Source: a virus. From it: 21,177 bases of DNA. A model generated the notes under the pieces. It searched no databases. It had not been told where the DNA came from and saw only the letters and a list, made by a program, of their open reading frames with translations. A program made the translations under genes and the position numbers. The DNA lies in the IMG/VR virus record IMGVR_UViG_3300021335_000960, positions 1 to 21,177 of that record; one strand, written 5' to 3'. Positions 20,743 through 21,177 of this stretch are shown here, one piece after another (within the stretch, counting starts at the first letter, position 1; each line of letters begins with the position of its first letter).

Positions 20743-21177
20743 ATGGAAATTTTTATAGCAATTCTAATCGGTATTATATGGAGCCAAGTAATAAGTCATT
20801 TTGGTGCAAGTATTCTTTTGCATCGACACTATTGCCACAAACAATTCAAAGTTCCTGTATGGTTTGAATGGGTTGGTTTGTTTATGCTTTCAGTAGCATA
20901 CATTAGAACACCTATTGGTTGGATTGCTAGTCATCGTATGCATCATCATCATTCAGATAGCGAAAAAGATCCGCATAGTGCTAAACATGTTGGCTTTTGG
21001 AAAGTGCTATTAACTATTTGGGATATACCTAATATACCTCCTAAATATGCAAAAGACCTTTACGCTAATCCTAGATTAGTGTTTTTTCATAAACATCATT
21101 TGAAAATATTAGCGGCACATAACATAATAAGTTTTATAATTAGTCCTTATTTTTGGCTTGCTTATGCCGCAGTACCG
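20743..21177 (+). CDS. Fatty-acid (acyl) desaturase, N-terminal part
   Basis: 145 residues, open to the right edge; the gene continues beyond it. It begins with a hydrophobic segment (MEIFIAILIGIIWSQVI). The first histidine box is H27RHYCH32, followed by a second hydrophobic stretch (FEWVGLFMLSVAYI) and then H64RMHH68 and DPH. These are the HxxxxH and HxxHH boxes of membrane di-iron desaturases; SHRxHHxxSDxxxDPHxA is the family signature. The third HxxHH box would be downstream. These enzymes introduce a double bond into acyl chains in the membrane. In a phage it would alter host lipid fluidity. ATG 20743 has AGGAG 5 nt upstream and a late-type promoter. Confidence 0.88.
   Translation, partial: MEIFIAILIGIIWSQVISHFGASILLHRHYCHKQFKVPVWFEWVGLFMLSVAYIRTPIGWIASHRMHHHHSDSEKDPHSAKHVGFWKVLLTIWDIPNIPPKYAKDLYANPRLVFFHKHHLKILAAHNIISFIISPYFWLAYAAVP

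Noticed and set aside
1-21177. tRNA genes, CRISPR arrays, insertion sequences, attachment sites
   Set aside because: I saw no cloverleaf-like sequence with T-loop consensus, no regularly spaced repeats and no transposase or integrase motifs.

Overview
The window looks like the early-to-late transition region of a large, AT-rich, T4-like marine myovirus. Genes are packed on one strand with 1-20 nt overlaps. A probable gp45-type sliding clamp and a T4 RNase H/FEN-type nuclease are present, along with many small proteins whose sequences resemble the conserved unknowns of marine T4-like phages. Two promoter classes are visible: sigma70-type (TTGACA-N17-TATAAT) and T4-late-type (ATAAATA). No rRNA, tRNA, CRISPR array, integrase or insertion sequence was seen. 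AT-richness fits a phage of SAR11, Prochlorococcus or similar hosts, but nothing here fixes the host.

Layout. Positions 1-1626 hold three sugar-activation genes: the C-terminus of a TagD-like cytidylyltransferase, a phosphomannomutase-like HAD phosphatase, and a nucleotide-sugar epimerase. Positions 1623-2918 hold the clamp and a methyltransferase. Positions 2911-5938 hold a DpdA/TGT-like base-exchange enzyme, a DUF465 coiled-coil protein, a conserved unknown, a QueD/PTPS-like protein and a small unknown. Positions 5938-10079 hold a GT-B glycosyltransferase, a small acidic protein, a cupin, a phosphoribosyltransferase, an MBD4-like DNA glycosylase, a HIT protein, a small helical protein and an SGNH hydrolase. 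Positions 10149-13256 hold folE, queE, two unknowns and the RNase H-like nuclease. Positions 13253-14683 are four conserved unknowns. Positions 14778-17277 hold a MoxR ATPase and a metallopeptidase-like/VWA protein, separated by a strong terminator and a new promoter. Positions 17261-19441 hold four small unknowns and an FkbM methyltransferase. Positions 19490-20701 encode a tail-fibre-like protein. A fatty-acid desaturase starts at 20743 and runs off the end.

The main system is a dispersed 7-deazaguanine DNA-modification pathway. FolE and the QueD-like protein would make the pterin precursor, QueE would make 7-carboxy-7-deazaguanine, and the DpdA-like protein would exchange it for guanine in phage DNA, presumably to evade host restriction. 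Three features are unusual. QueE carries its third cluster cysteine about 47 residues downstream of the usual place. The QueD-like protein keeps the zinc histidines but lacks the usual catalytic cysteine. The DpdA-like protein has the TGT catalytic motifs but not the TGT cysteine zinc site. No QueC was found in this window.

Five perfect 12/12 sigma70 promoters, all with 17-bp spacers, lie just upstream of the clamp, the unknown at 4645, queD-like, folE and the VWA gene. Three are embedded in upstream genes, one overlaps the end of a gene, and one is intergenic. They suggest that modification and replication functions are expressed early from the host polymerase.
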